A stretch of DNA of 32,723 nt from Herminiimonas sp. (GTDB taxonomy: Bacteria; Pseudomonadota; Gammaproteobacteria; Burkholderiales; Burkholderiaceae). The position numbers and the translations under genes are program-made. This document shows positions 17,757-26,522 of this stretch, piece by piece. Position 1 is the stretch's first letter; each line of letters opens with the position of its first letter. The stretch is taken from assembly GCA_014377155.1 (NCBI GenBank), contig JACMQD010000024.1, forward strand, positions 1 through 32,723, written 5' to 3'. Under the pieces are notes generated by a model that was given only the letters and a program-made list of their open reading frames with translations, was not told the origin of the DNA and did not search any database.

Positions 17757-18629
17757 ATGGACTTCTCCACTTTTCTGGTTCAGTGCCTGAACTCGATCCA
17801 GTACGGCCTGCTGCTGTTTCTGGTCGCCAGCGGCCTGACGCTGATCTTCGGCATCATGGGCGTGATCAACCTCGCCCATGGCAGTTTTTATATGCTTGGC
17901 GCCTATATGGCTTTTGCGATTGCGCCGGTGTTCGGGAATAATTTCATCCTGATGCTGATCGCGGGCGTCTTGCTGGCTGCGATCTTCGGTTTCATTCTGG
18001 AGTGGGTGTTCTTCAGTTATCTGTATCAACGCGACCATCTCCAGCAAGTGCTGATGACTTACGCCCTGATACTGGTATTCGAGGAACTGCGCAGCATGGT
18101 GATGGGCAACGACGTACACGGGGTCAAGGCGCCGGACTGGCTGGCTGGCGGCATTGCGCTCGGTGACGTGATGACCTATCCGATCTATAACCTGTTTGCG
18201 TCTGCAGCGTGTATCGCGGTCGCCATCGCGCTGTACGTCGTAGTCAACCGGACGCGGCTTGGCATGATGATTCGCGCCGGCGCGAGTAATCGCGACATGG
18301 TGCGCGGACTCGGCATCAATATACGATTGCTGTATCGCATCGTATTCGCGGCCGGGGTTGCGCTGGCGGCACTTGCCGGCATGATCGCCGCACCCATGAG
18401 TTCGGTGTATCCGGGCATGGGCGGCCAGATCCTGATTGTCTGTTTCGTAGTGGTAGTCATCGGCGGTATCGGATCGATATCCGGCGCCCTTATGGCGTCG
18501 CTGCTGGTCGGGTTCGTCGATACCTTCGGCAAGGTATTTTTTGCCCAGCTCAGCGGCATCGGCATCTATGTATTAATGGCGATGATTTTGATATGGCGGC
18601 CCGAAGGCTTGAAGAGCAGGGGCTACTGA
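17757..18629 (+). CDS. livH: Liv-type ABC importer permease 1 (LivH family)
   Basis: Inner-membrane permease of 290 residues with about eight hydrophobic segments. Seen: N-terminal LNSIQYGLLLFLVASGLTLI followed by FGIMGVINLAHGSFYMLGAY, the LivH hallmark, and the cytoplasmic coupling region RAGASNRDMVRGLGINI. C-terminal VVVIGGIGSISGALMASLLVG is also typical. It starts 32 bases after the binding-protein gene, and its stop lies two bases before the next start. It should pair with the LivM-like protein to form the channel for the imported aromatic acid. Confidence 0.93.
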   Translation: MDFSTFLVQCLNSIQYGLLLFLVASGLTLIFGIMGVINLAHGSFYMLGAYMAFAIAPVFGNNFILMLIAGVLLAAIFGFILEWVFFSYLYQRDHLQQVLMTYALILVFEELRSMVMGNDVHGVKAPDWLAGGIALGDVMTYPIYNLFASAACIAVAIALYVVVNRTRLGMMIRAGASNRDMVRGLGINIRLLYRIVFAAGVALAALAGMIAAPMSSVYPGMGGQILIVCFVVVVIGGIGSISGALMASLLVGFVDTFGKVFFAQLSGIGIYVLMAMILIWRPEGLKSRGY

Positions 18630-18631
18630 CC

Positions 18632-19672
18632 ATGGCTGCTTCTACGCTCGAACGTCGCGCGCCGGGGCTGCGCCTGGCGTCTCCCGGTCAGTGGATCACG
18701 CCGGTTCTGGTGGCCTGCCTGCTGGCGGGATCACCGCTGCTGCTGTCGTCTTATTTTCAGGACCTGGTACTGAAAATCATCATCCTTTCGATTTTTGCAC
18801 TGAGCCTTGAACTGCTGGTCGGCACCACCGGGCTGGTCAGTCTCGGCCATTCCGCATTCTTCGGGATCGCCGCTTATGTCACCGCGCTGGCGTCACCAGA
18901 TACCGAACCTGGCGCGTTGTGGAAGCTGATCGTGCTGGCGATGCTGGCAGCAGGGGTCTATGCACTGCTGGTCGGTGCGCTTAGCCTACGTACCAAAGGC
19001 GTCTATTTCATCATGGTGACGCTGGCGTTCGCGCAGATGGCGTACTACGTGTTCCACGACACCCCGATCGGTGGCGGCAGCGACGGCATGTACTTGACCA
19101 TGCGCCCGGTACTGAAAATAGGCGAGGCGGTGGCGATCGACCTCGACAACGCCCGCCATCTGTATTTTTTTGCGCTGGGCGCGCTTGGTTTTACTTACGG
19201 CCTGCTCGCGCTGCTGCGGCGATCGCGCTTCGGCCATGTGCTGGCCGGTATCCGCACCAACGAGCAGCGCATGCGTGCACTTGGCTATCAGACCTATGGC
19301 TACAAGCTTGCGGCGTTCGTTATTGCGGGCATGCTCGCGGGGCTGAGTGGCATGCTGATGGCGACCAAGAACGGCATCGTTAATCCCGAGATGCTGTCCT
19401 GGCACGAGTCGGGTGCGGTTTTGCTGATGATCATTCTCGGCGGCCTGGGATCGTTGCGCGGTGCGGTGCTCGGCGCAGTGGCGTTCGTGCTCTTAAAGGA
19501 ATTCTATTCGTCCGAAGCCGTGTTCGGCGCATTTGCGGGTCGCTGGCAACTGACGTTGGGGATCACGATGATCCTGTTCGTCGCGCTGTTACCGAAGGGA
19601 TTGATCGGCCTGCGCGAGCGATTTCGCCGGCCTATTCGCGGCAAATCGAGTGCGAAAGGAGCGCAGCAATGA
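18632..19672 (+). CDS. livM: Liv-type ABC importer permease 2 (LivM family)
   Basis: Inner-membrane permease of 346 residues from the chosen ATG. Seen: several hydrophobic helices, LVGTTGLVSLGHSAFFGIAAY (LivM signature), LRTKGVYFIMVTLAFAQMAYY, and the EAA-like loop GIRTNEQRMRALGYQTYGYK. Near the end is ILGGLGSLRGAVLGAVAF. The frame runs back to an ATG at 18593 inside livH. I prefer 18632, two bases after the livH stop, with AGGGG upstream. Its own stop overlaps the next gene's ATG (ATGA). It forms the second half of the translocation channel. Confidence 0.92.
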   Translation: MAASTLERRAPGLRLASPGQWITPVLVACLLAGSPLLLSSYFQDLVLKIIILSIFALSLELLVGTTGLVSLGHSAFFGIAAYVTALASPDTEPGALWKLIVLAMLAAGVYALLVGALSLRTKGVYFIMVTLAFAQMAYYVFHDTPIGGGSDGMYLTMRPVLKIGEAVAIDLDNARHLYFFALGALGFTYGLLALLRRSRFGHVLAGIRTNEQRMRALGYQTYGYKLAAFVIAGMLAGLSGMLMATKNGIVNPEMLSWHESGAVLLMIILGGLGSLRGAVLGAVAFVLLKEFYSSEAVFGAFAGRWQLTLGITMILFVALLPKGLIGLRERFRRPIRGKSSAKGAQQ

Positions 19673-20433
19673 CCGCATCGACTCTGCCGCCGCTTTTGCA
19701 GGCGCGCGCGCTGACGCGGCGCTTCGGCGGACTCACGGCCGTCAACCAGGTCTCGGTGGATTTGCACCGTGGCGAAGTCCATGCCGTGATCGGCACTAAC
19801 GGCGCTGGCAAATCGACGCTGATCAACATGTTGTCGGGTGAAATCGCCGTCTCGGACGGTACCATCGTTCTCGAGGGACGCGACATCACGCGGCTTTCGC
19901 AACCGAAGCGCGCACGCTGTGGCATCGGGCGCAGTTACCAGCGCACGACGATCTTCCCGAGCTTCACCGTATTGGAGAACTGTCGGCTTGCCGCGCAGGC
20001 GGCGCTGCAGCGCCCTTGGATGATTTGGGAAGCGGCGGCGCAGTGCCACGACAGCCTTGCCATTGCGCACACATCGCTGGACCAGGCCGGGCTGGCCGAC
20101 GCCGCGGACGCGGTCGCCGGCAGCATGAGCCATGGCAAGAAACGGCAGCTTGAAATCGCGATGTGCCTGGCAACGTCCCCCAAGGTTTTGCTGCTCGACG
20201 AGCCACTCGCCGGGATGGGAGCGGAAGAGACGGAACGGATGCTGTCGATGCTCGAGGCGTTGAAAAAAACCCATGCCGTGCTGCTGGTCGTGCACGATAT
20301 GGACGCGGTATTTCGCGTTGCCGACCGCATTACGGTGATGGTCAATGGCGAGGTGATCGCAAGCGATGTACCGGATGCGATTCGTACGGATGCCGGTGTG
20401 CTTGCGGCTTATCTCGGCGATGCGCATGCCTAG
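19669..20433 (+). CDS. livG: Liv-type ABC importer ATPase 1 (LivG family)
   Basis: A 254-residue ABC ATPase on the cytoplasmic face of the importer. Seen: Walker A GTNGAGKST, Q-loop RSYQRTTIFPSF, and a signature variant SMSHGKKRQLEIA (H and K where LSGGQ-type residues usually stand; this form is common in LivG). Walker B is KVLLLDEPLAGM, with the switch histidine in LVVHDMD. The ATG overlaps the livM stop, so the two are coupled. It should form a heterodimer with the LivF-like protein encoded next. Confidence 0.94.
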   Translation: MTASTLPPLLQARALTRRFGGLTAVNQVSVDLHRGEVHAVIGTNGAGKSTLINMLSGEIAVSDGTIVLEGRDITRLSQPKRARCGIGRSYQRTTIFPSFTVLENCRLAAQAALQRPWMIWEAAAQCHDSLAIAHTSLDQAGLADAADAVAGSMSHGKKRQLEIAMCLATSPKVLLLDEPLAGMGAEETERMLSMLEALKKTHAVLLVVHDMDAVFRVADRITVMVNGEVIASDVPDAIRTDAGVLAAYLGDAHA

Positions 20434-20459
20434 CCTTTCATTTCACCATTAAGGCCATC

Positions 20460-21161
20460 GTGCTCCAGATTCGTTCACTCAACAGCTATTACGGCGACAG
20501 CCACATCCTTCACGGAATCGACCTGCATATCCCGACCGGCACCGCAGTCGGACTTCTGGGCCGCAATGGCATGGGCAAGACCACATTGATTCGTTCGCTG
20601 ATGGGCTATGTTGCCGCGACGTCAGGGAAAATTCACTGGCGCGATCAAAGCGTTGCCGGACATACGCCGGAAAAAATGGCACGCCTCGGCATTGGCTATG
20701 TGCCTGAGGGACGCGGCATCTTTCCGAATCTGTCGGTACGCGAAAATCTCGTCATGAGCGCGCGCGCCGGTCCGGGCGGACGCGACGACTGGACGTATAC
20801 CCGCGTGCTGGACTTGTTCCCGCGGTTGCAAGAGCGCCTCGATCATGGTGGCCTGCAGTTGTCCGGCGGCGAGCAACAGATGCTGTCGATAGGGCGGGCG
20901 CTGATGACCAATCCCGACCTGATGATTCTCGACGAAGCGACCGAAGGCCTCGCCCCGATGATCGTGCAGGAAATCTGGCGTGTGATTGGTCAGATCCGGC
21001 AAACCGGGATCAGCACGCTGATCGTCGATCGCAACTACCGCGCGGTACTGTCGCACACCGACCGGGCGATTGTGCTGGAGAAGGGCAAAGTAGTGCTGGA
21101 AGGTGCGTCAGGTGCGCTGCTGGCTGCCCCAGAAGCTTTGACGCGGTATCTGGGTATCTAG
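20460..21161 (+). CDS. livF: Liv-type ABC importer ATPase 2 (LivF family)
   Basis: A 233-residue ABC ATPase, the last gene of the importer operon. Seen: LNSYYGDSHILHGIDL at the N-terminus, Walker A GRNGMGKTTL, GYVPEGRGIFPNLSVREN, signature LSGGEQQMLSIGRAL, Walker B LMILDEATEGLAP. The usual switch His is Asn or Arg in many LivF proteins, and here the loop reads VDRNYRA. The long frame upstream lies within livG in another register. The GTG at 20460 is chosen because AAGG sits 5 bases before it and family N-termini begin at this point. The gap from livG is 26 bases. Confidence 0.93.
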   Translation: MLQIRSLNSYYGDSHILHGIDLHIPTGTAVGLLGRNGMGKTTLIRSLMGYVAATSGKIHWRDQSVAGHTPEKMARLGIGYVPEGRGIFPNLSVRENLVMSARAGPGGRDDWTYTRVLDLFPRLQERLDHGGLQLSGGEQQMLSIGRALMTNPDLMILDEATEGLAPMIVQEIWRVIGQIRQTGISTLIVDRNYRAVLSHTDRAIVLEKGKVVLEGASGALLAAPEALTRYLGI

Positions 21162-21527
21162 CGCCTAATTTAGCCGGGAATGTACGCGGGAGTCCATGCG
21201 GCACACATCGTATCAGGCAACCGGCGGACCACTCGCCGCGTCCGACCAAATGCCGGGACCTACGAATTCGCTTGCGCCGAATCAGCGCCAACTTCGACCC
21301 CGTGTATTGAGCCGCAACCTGAAACCGGACTTGTCGGTACATCGGGAGTACGCTGCAAAACGATGATCGTTGAAATCCCGACAGCTTCCCGAAATCGCTC
21401 AGTTAGTGTAAACCCTCATATCCAGAGTGGTGAAACTCTCGTAAGCTGCGCGTCAGTTCGCAGAGCCTGCCAGCATCACCGACGTATCCCGACGTCTTTA
21501 ACACACTAAAATCGAAGAGGCAATCCC
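21162..21527. other. Intergenic region before dctA
   Basis: About 366 bases with no supported gene. I looked for a sigma-54 (-24/-12) element, which controls dctA in several proteobacteria, and found none that is convincing. No obvious terminator follows livF. GAGG lies before the dctA ATG. Confidence 0.5.
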
Positions 21528-22841
21528 ATGAAAAAAAGAATTTACCAGCACTTGTATGTCCAAGTGCTTTTTGCAATCGTTTGTGGTGTGCTGTTGGGCT
21601 ACTTTTTGCCAGAAACCGGCGCCGCGATGAAGCCGCTTGGCGACGGCTTCATCAAGTTGATCAAGATGATCATCGCACCAATTATTTTCGCGACCATCGT
21701 GACCGGTATCGCCGGCATGGATGACATGAAGAAAGTCGGCCGGGTCGGCGGCAAGGCCCTGCTGTACTTCGAAGTCGTCAGTACCCTCGCGCTGGCAATC
21801 GGTTTAGTCGTCGTCAATGTTCTCAAACCCGGTGTCGGCATGAATGCCGATGTCAGTACGCTCGACACCAAGGCACTGGGCGCCTACACGGCTGCGGCGA
21901 AAACCCAAAGTACCGTCGATTTCCTGCTCAACGTCATTCCGACGTCGGTGGTGGATGCTTTTGCGAAAGGCGACATCTTGCAGGTCCTGCTGTTTTCGAT
22001 CCTGTTCGGCCTGGCCATGTCGGCCTTGGGCGAGCGCGGCAAACCGGTCGTGCGCTTCATTGAACAAGTTGCACAGGGACTATTTCTGATCGTTGGTTTC
22101 ATTATGAAACTGGCACCCATCGGCGCATTCGGTGCGATGGCGTTTACCATCGGTAAATATGGCATCGCTTCATTGTTGCCGTTGGCAAAGCTGATGGGCA
22201 GCTTCTACCTGACCTGTCTGCTGTTCGTGTTCATCGTGCTGGGCCTGATCGCCCGCGCCGCCGGTTTTTCGATCTTCAAGTTTATCAAGTACATCAAGGA
22301 AGAACTGCTGATCGTACTCGGTACCTCGTCGTCGGAGTCTGTCCTCCCGCGAATGATGGTCAAGATGGAAAAACTGGGTTGTTCGAAATCGGTGGTCGGT
22401 CTGGTCATTCCTACCGGTTACTCCTTTAACCTCGACGGCACCTCGATCTACCTGACCATGGCGGCGATTTTCGTGGCGCAGGCCACTAATACCTCGCTGA
22501 CCCTGATGCAGGAACTGACGATTCTTGGCGTTTTGCTGCTCACCTCCAAAGGCGCCTCCGGTGTCACCGGAAGTGGCTTCATCACGCTGGCGGCGACGCT
22601 GTCGGTCATTCCCACCATTCCAGTAGCCGGCCTTGCGTTGATTCTCGGGGTCGACCGATTCATGTCGGAAGCCCGTGCCTTGACCAACCTGGTCGGTAAT
22701 GGTGTCGCCACGATCGTGGTGTCGAAATGGGAAAACGAACTAGACGAAGAGCAGATGGCGCGCATCATGTCGAGCGACTATATCGAAGAACAACTGGAGG
22801 ACGAAGCCACCATCGTCAAGCCGCCGCACCAGCCAGCGTAA
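21528..22841 (+). CDS. dctA: C4-dicarboxylate/cation symporter DctA
   Basis: Inner-membrane secondary transporter that imports succinate, fumarate and malate with protons or sodium (DAACS family). The 437 residues fit DctA. Seen: [20 protein letters not shown] in the first helices, the serine-rich re-entrant loop [45 protein letters not shown] in the second loop, and [23 protein letters not shown] before the ATG supports the start. It lies downstream of the importer operon behind its own long leader. A link to benzoate use is only positional: the pathway ends in C4 and C2 units. Confidence 0.95.
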   Translation: MKKRIYQHLYVQVLFAIVCGVLLGYFLPETGAAMKPLGDGFIKLIKMIIAPIIFATIVTGIAGMDDMKKVGRVGGKALLYFEVVSTLALAIGLVVVNVLKPGVGMNADVSTLDTKALGAYTAAAKTQSTVDFLLNVIPTSVVDAFAKGDILQVLLFSILFGLAMSALGERGKPVVRFIEQVAQGLFLIVGFIMKLAPIGAFGAMAFTIGKYGIASLLPLAKLMGSFYLTCLLFVFIVLGLIARAAGFSIFKFIKYIKEELLIVLGTSSSESVLPRMMVKMEKLGCSKSVVGLVIPTGYSFNLDGTSIYLTMAAIFVAQATNTSLTLMQELTILGVLLLTSKGASGVTGSGFITLAATLSVIPTIPVAGLALILGVDRFMSEARALTNLVGNGVATIVVSKWENELDEEQMARIMSSDYIEEQLEDEATIVKPPHQPA

Positions 22842-23078
22842 TGCAAGGTGGTTACGGGATCCGGGCGTCTGTCCGGGTTCCGGTTTGCAAAGCGAAGGCG
22901 ATTGCATTTTCCCCGGTTTTTTTCCGTGCCATGCACAACCATCCACCGGCGCGACCCGCCACATTATTTCCACTTCGTCAGCGTTGTCCGACAAAGTAAA
23001 GCGCATTCGTCTGACATCCGGGAAGGGCATTTCTCGGATATCTTTGTAGCAAGATCTTAATTTTTTAGAAACGACTCC

Positions 23079-25022
23079 ATGCCCACGTCAGACACAGCTG
23101 CCGCGCCGCCCAAGCCTAAAACCAGGCGGCGCCCGCCGCCACTGTCATTGGCGGCCTGGAAGCAGTTCATCAGTGTCGCGAAGCCTTACTGGCTCGGTAA
23201 CGAAAGAAAGGCCGCATGGACCTTACTGGCGTTGCTGATCGTGCTGATGCTGGCAGAAACCAAGTTCGCGGTCATGCTCAACAATCAAAGCGGTGAAATG
23301 ACCTCGGCGCTGGCTGGCAAGGATGCCGACCGCTTCTGGAAGTCGGTGCGCGCCTGCCTGGGCATCCTGGCGTTCGCGGTGCCGATCTTCGCATTCTATT
23401 ACTACATGCGTGACAACTTCGCCAATCGCTGGCGTCGATGGCTTACTGGCCGCTTCCTCGACGGCTATTTGCAGGGGCGCAAATACTATGAACTCGGCGC
23501 CAGTGGCGACATCGACAATCCTGATCAGCGCATCAGCGAAGACATCAATACGTTCACGGGCCGTTCGATCCACTTTCTCCTGATTTTTTTGGGCGCAACG
23601 ATGCAGCTGGTCGCATTCAGCACCGTGCTGTGGTCGATCTCGCATTTGCTGGTCGGTGTGCTGGCAGCGTACGCGCTGATTGGCACGGTCGTCGCGCTGA
23701 AGGTCTTCGGCGCACCGCTGATCCAGCTAAATTTCTGGCAGTTACGCCGCGAGGCCGATTTTCGCTTTGGCATGATGCGATTGCGCGAAAATGCCGAATC
23801 GATCGCGTTCTATCGTGGTGAGGCGCAAGAGCGTGCGCTGATCGATAATAAATTCGGAAAGGTATTCACCAATTTCGCACGGCTGATTCGAAAACAGCGT
23901 GCACTTAATCTGTTTCAGCGTGCGTTCAATCAGCTGACGCTGGTACTGCCAAGCGTTATATTGGCAGATGGCGTATTGTCCGGCCAATTGGAAGTCGGCC
24001 GTGCGGTCCAGGCCGCCGGTGCATTTGCGGCTGTGCTCGGCGCGGTCGCGCTGATCGTCGATAACTTCGAGAGCCTGAGCCGCTTCGTGGCCGGAATCGA
24101 CCGCCTGCAGGCGCTGTCCAGGCTAGTACTCGCCGATCCCGCCGCGAAGACGGGTATCGACGACCAACAGCCGCAAATCGAATCGCGTCCAAGCGACCGG
24201 TTCGCGCTGGATTCGCTTACGCTGCACACGCCCGGTTACGAAAGAATTCTCATCAAGGAACTGACACTTTCGCTGAAGCCCGGCGATGGCTTGTTGATCA
24301 CCGGCGACAGCGGATGCGGCAAAAGTTCGTTGTTGCGAGCCATCGCGGGGTTGTGGCGGACTGGCACAGGTGTGATCCACTATCCACCGCCGGACGACGT
24401 GTTTTTCCTGCCCCAGCAACCCTACATGCAGATTGGTACATTGCGCAGTGCGCTCATCTACCCGAGTGCGAAGTCGAACTTGAGCGACCAACAGTTGCTG
24501 GAGATACTGAGCGAAGTACATCTGGGTGCGCTGGCCGAGCGCGCGGGTGGACTCGACGCCGTGCACGATTGGGAAAAGTTGTTGTCGGTCGGCGAACAGC
24601 AGCGCCTCGCCTTCGGACGTGTTCTGGTACATCAGCCCCGTTTCGTGATTCTCGACGAAGCGACCAGTGCGCTCGACAGCAGCAACGAAGCCGCGCTGTA
24701 CGCGTGTTTGCGTGCCAAAGGCATGACGTTGATCAGCATTGCTCATCGGCCTGCCGTGCTGCGCTATCACACGCATGTGCTGCAGCTGACAGGTGATGGC
24801 GCATGGGAAGTACACGATGCGCAAGGATATCAATTCCACGGGTCGTCTTCAGATACCGATGCAAAAGCGAATGCCGGTTTGGGCGAATGGCAGAGTGTGT
24901 CAAAAGTTTCTTCTACTCCCTCCGCGGCAGCCGTCAGCGGCACCGACGCGCGGCTGGCGAAAGAACCGCAGATCGTGGCAGTCTGGACCGGGCCCGGGTT
25001 GAAGGTGGGTACCGGCACTTAA
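23079..25022 (+). CDS. ABCD/SbmA-like ABC transporter, fused permease and ATPase
   Basis: A 647-residue half-transporter. A proline-rich N-tail is followed by an ABC_membrane_2-type domain with about five or six hydrophobic segments (residues ~45-330), including LLIFLGATMQLVAFSTVLW and the EAA-like ENAESIAFYRGEAQE, a motif of the SbmA/BacA and peroxisomal ABCD families. The ATPase follows: Walker A GDSGCGKSSLLRA, QQPYMQIGTLRSALIYP, signature LSVGEQQRLAFGRVL, Walker B FVILDEATSALD and switch IAHRPAV. A 65-residue low-complexity tail ends the protein. Bacterial relatives import peptides, bleomycin or vitamin B12 (YddA/Rv1819c type). The substrate here is unknown, and no operon partner is evident. 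Confidence 0.9.
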   Translation: MPTSDTAAAPPKPKTRRRPPPLSLAAWKQFISVAKPYWLGNERKAAWTLLALLIVLMLAETKFAVMLNNQSGEMTSALAGKDADRFWKSVRACLGILAFAVPIFAFYYYMRDNFANRWRRWLTGRFLDGYLQGRKYYELGASGDIDNPDQRISEDINTFTGRSIHFLLIFLGATMQLVAFSTVLWSISHLLVGVLAAYALIGTVVALKVFGAPLIQLNFWQLRREADFRFGMMRLRENAESIAFYRGEAQERALIDNKFGKVFTNFARLIRKQRALNLFQRAFNQLTLVLPSVILADGVLSGQLEVGRAVQAAGAFAAVLGAVALIVDNFESLSRFVAGIDRLQALSRLVLADPAAKTGIDDQQPQIESRPSDRFALDSLTLHTPGYERILIKELTLSLKPGDGLLITGDSGCGKSSLLRAIAGLWRTGTGVIHYPPPDDVFFLPQQPYMQIGTLRSALIYPSAKSNLSDQQLLEILSEVHLGALAERAGGLDAVHDWEKLLSVGEQQRLAFGRVLVHQPRFVILDEATSALDSSNEAALYACLRAKGMTLISIAHRPAVLRYHTHVLQLTGDGAWEVHDAQGYQFHGSSSDTDAKANAGLGEWQSVSKVSSTPSAAAVSGTDARLAKEPQIVAVWTGPGLKVGTGT

Positions 25023-25328
25023 TTTGCCGCCGCAATGATCGATGTCCGGTATCAGACCGACGGCGCAGGCCAGTACATCACCTAGTCCCGTGGGCGGGTG
25101 ACTGATGCAATAGCAATGTCGTGCCGCACGGCATCGGTGGCTACGGTCAACCTATCGGTCCGGGCGCTATTCTTTTCAATCTGGCGTAATAGGTCCTATG
25201 GGCGCTGGCATTGTGTGTCAGACTGCAACCCACCGTTCGTAGCGACTGCAGCACCTGCATCGCATTCCGGTTCAACGTTTTTGTCTGTATGACTGCCAGG
25301 GTTTGTCCTGGCAAGGCGAATATTTCAT
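25023..25328. other. Intergenic region before the MFS gene
   Basis: About 306 bases with no supported gene. The only clear structure is a hairpin just before the MFS ribosome site, listed separately. Confidence 0.5.
25294..25313 (+). repeat. Hairpin abutting the ribosome site of the MFS gene
   Basis: A perfect 7-base-pair stem (TGCCAGG / CCTGGCA) with a six-base loop ends immediately before AAGGCG, the likely ribosome site, about 15 bases before the ATG. It has no T tract. It may shape access to the translation start. Confidence 0.5.
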
Positions 25329-26522
25329 ATGTCCATGCCAACAAAAAGCGGTAGTTCCCCTCTTGCCACCATTCCCCGCGGTATCTGGGTACTCGGGCTG
25401 GTCAGCATGTTGATGGATATTTCGTCGGAGATGATTCATAGCCTTTTGCCGCTCTTTATGGTGACGGTATTGGGAACCAGTGTCTTCATGGTCGGCATAA
25501 TCGAAGGCACGGCAGAAGCCACGGCCTTGATCGTCAAGGTTTTCTCCGGCACCTTGAGCGACTATCTTGGCAAGCGAAAAGGGCTAGCGGTAGCGGGCTA
25601 TGCGCTCGGCGCCTTGTCGAAACCGCTGTTTGCGATTGCCAGCACCACCGGTATCGTGGTGACCGCGCGGCTGATCGACCGGGTCGGCAAGGGTATTCGC
25701 GGAGCGCCGCGTGATGCACTGGTCGCCGACATTGCCCCGCCACACTTGCGCGGCGCCGCCTTCGGATTACGCCAGTCGCTCGACACCGTAGGCGCATTTC
25801 TCGGGCCGTTGCTGGCAGTGGCGCTGATGCTTCTCTGGGCCAACGATTTCCGGGCGGTGTTCTGGGTGGCAGTAATTCCCGGCGTCCTGGCCGTGGCTCT
25901 TCTGGTTGTCGGCGTCAAGGAGCCTTCCACGCCTGACGTCGTCAAGCGGACTAATCCGATTCGCCGGGAAAATCTCAAGCGTCTGGGCCGCTCGTATTGG
26001 TGGGTTGTCGGAATCGGTGCGGTTTTTACACTCGCCCGATTCAGCGAAGCGTTTCTGGTACTGCGTGCGCAGCAAGGCGGGGTGCCGGTTGCGCTGGTGC
26101 CGCTGGTGATGGTGGCGATGAACCTGATCTACGCACTCTGCGCTTACCCGTTCGGCAAGCTGTCCGACCGAATGAGCCACACGGCGCTGCTGGCGCTGGG
26201 CCTGGTAGTGCTGATCGTCGCGGACGTGGTTCTGGCGAGTAGCAATCACTGGACCGTGATCTTGGCAGGTGTCGGGTTGTGGGGCGTGCACATGGGGATG
26301 ACGCAGGGTTTGCTGGCGACGATGGTGGCCGATGCAGCACCGGCCGATTTGCGTGGCACCGCTTATGGATTCTTCAATCTGATGAGCGGGATGGCGCTTC
26401 TCGTGGCCAGCGCCGTTGCCGGGTTGCTTTGGGATACGCTGGGAGCGCCGGTGACGTTTTACGCTGGTGCGGGATTTTGTGTTCTTGCACTCATTGGATT
26501 GGCCGTTACCCGGCAGCCTTAA
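25329..26522 (+). CDS. Major facilitator superfamily transporter
   Basis: A 397-residue membrane protein with about 11-12 hydrophobic segments. Seen: VSMLMDISSEMIHSLLPLFM in helix 1, the cytoplasmic loop SGTLSDYLGKRKGLAVAGY (MFS A-like motif D-x-x-GKRK), and RLIDRVGKGIRGAPRDALVAD followed by RGAAFGLRQSLDTVGAFLGP (helices 4-5). The second half has the matching loop FGKLSDRMSH and DLRGTAYGFFNLMSG. The substrate is unknown; drug efflux and organic acid export are both possible. The start follows AAGGCG. Its stop shares bases with the stop of the convergent LysR gene. Confidence 0.9.
   Translation: MSMPTKSGSSPLATIPRGIWVLGLVSMLMDISSEMIHSLLPLFMVTVLGTSVFMVGIIEGTAEATALIVKVFSGTLSDYLGKRKGLAVAGYALGALSKPLFAIASTTGIVVTARLIDRVGKGIRGAPRDALVADIAPPHLRGAAFGLRQSLDTVGAFLGPLLAVALMLLWANDFRAVFWVAVIPGVLAVALLVVGVKEPSTPDVVKRTNPIRRENLKRLGRSYWWVVGIGAVFTLARFSEAFLVLRAQQGGVPVALVPLVMVAMNLIYALCAYPFGKLSDRMSHTALLALGLVVLIVADVVLASSNHWTVILAGVGLWGVHMGMTQGLLATMVADAAPADLRGTAYGFFNLMSGMALLVASAVAGLLWDTLGAPVTFYAGAGFCVLALIGLAVTRQP

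Noticed and set aside
20163..20459. N-terminal extension of LivF reaching back into livG
   Set aside because: The added residues come from livG read in another frame and are Arg/Cys-rich. The GTG at 20460 has a ribosome site and fits the family N-terminus.
21162..21527. Sigma-54 promoter for dctA
   Set aside because: I found no GG-N10-GC element with the expected flanks at a plausible distance.
22842..23078. Possible terminator after dctA near a T-rich run (about 22914-22923)
   Set aside because: The nearby GC repeats (TCCGG) are direct rather than inverted, so no stable stem precedes the T tract.
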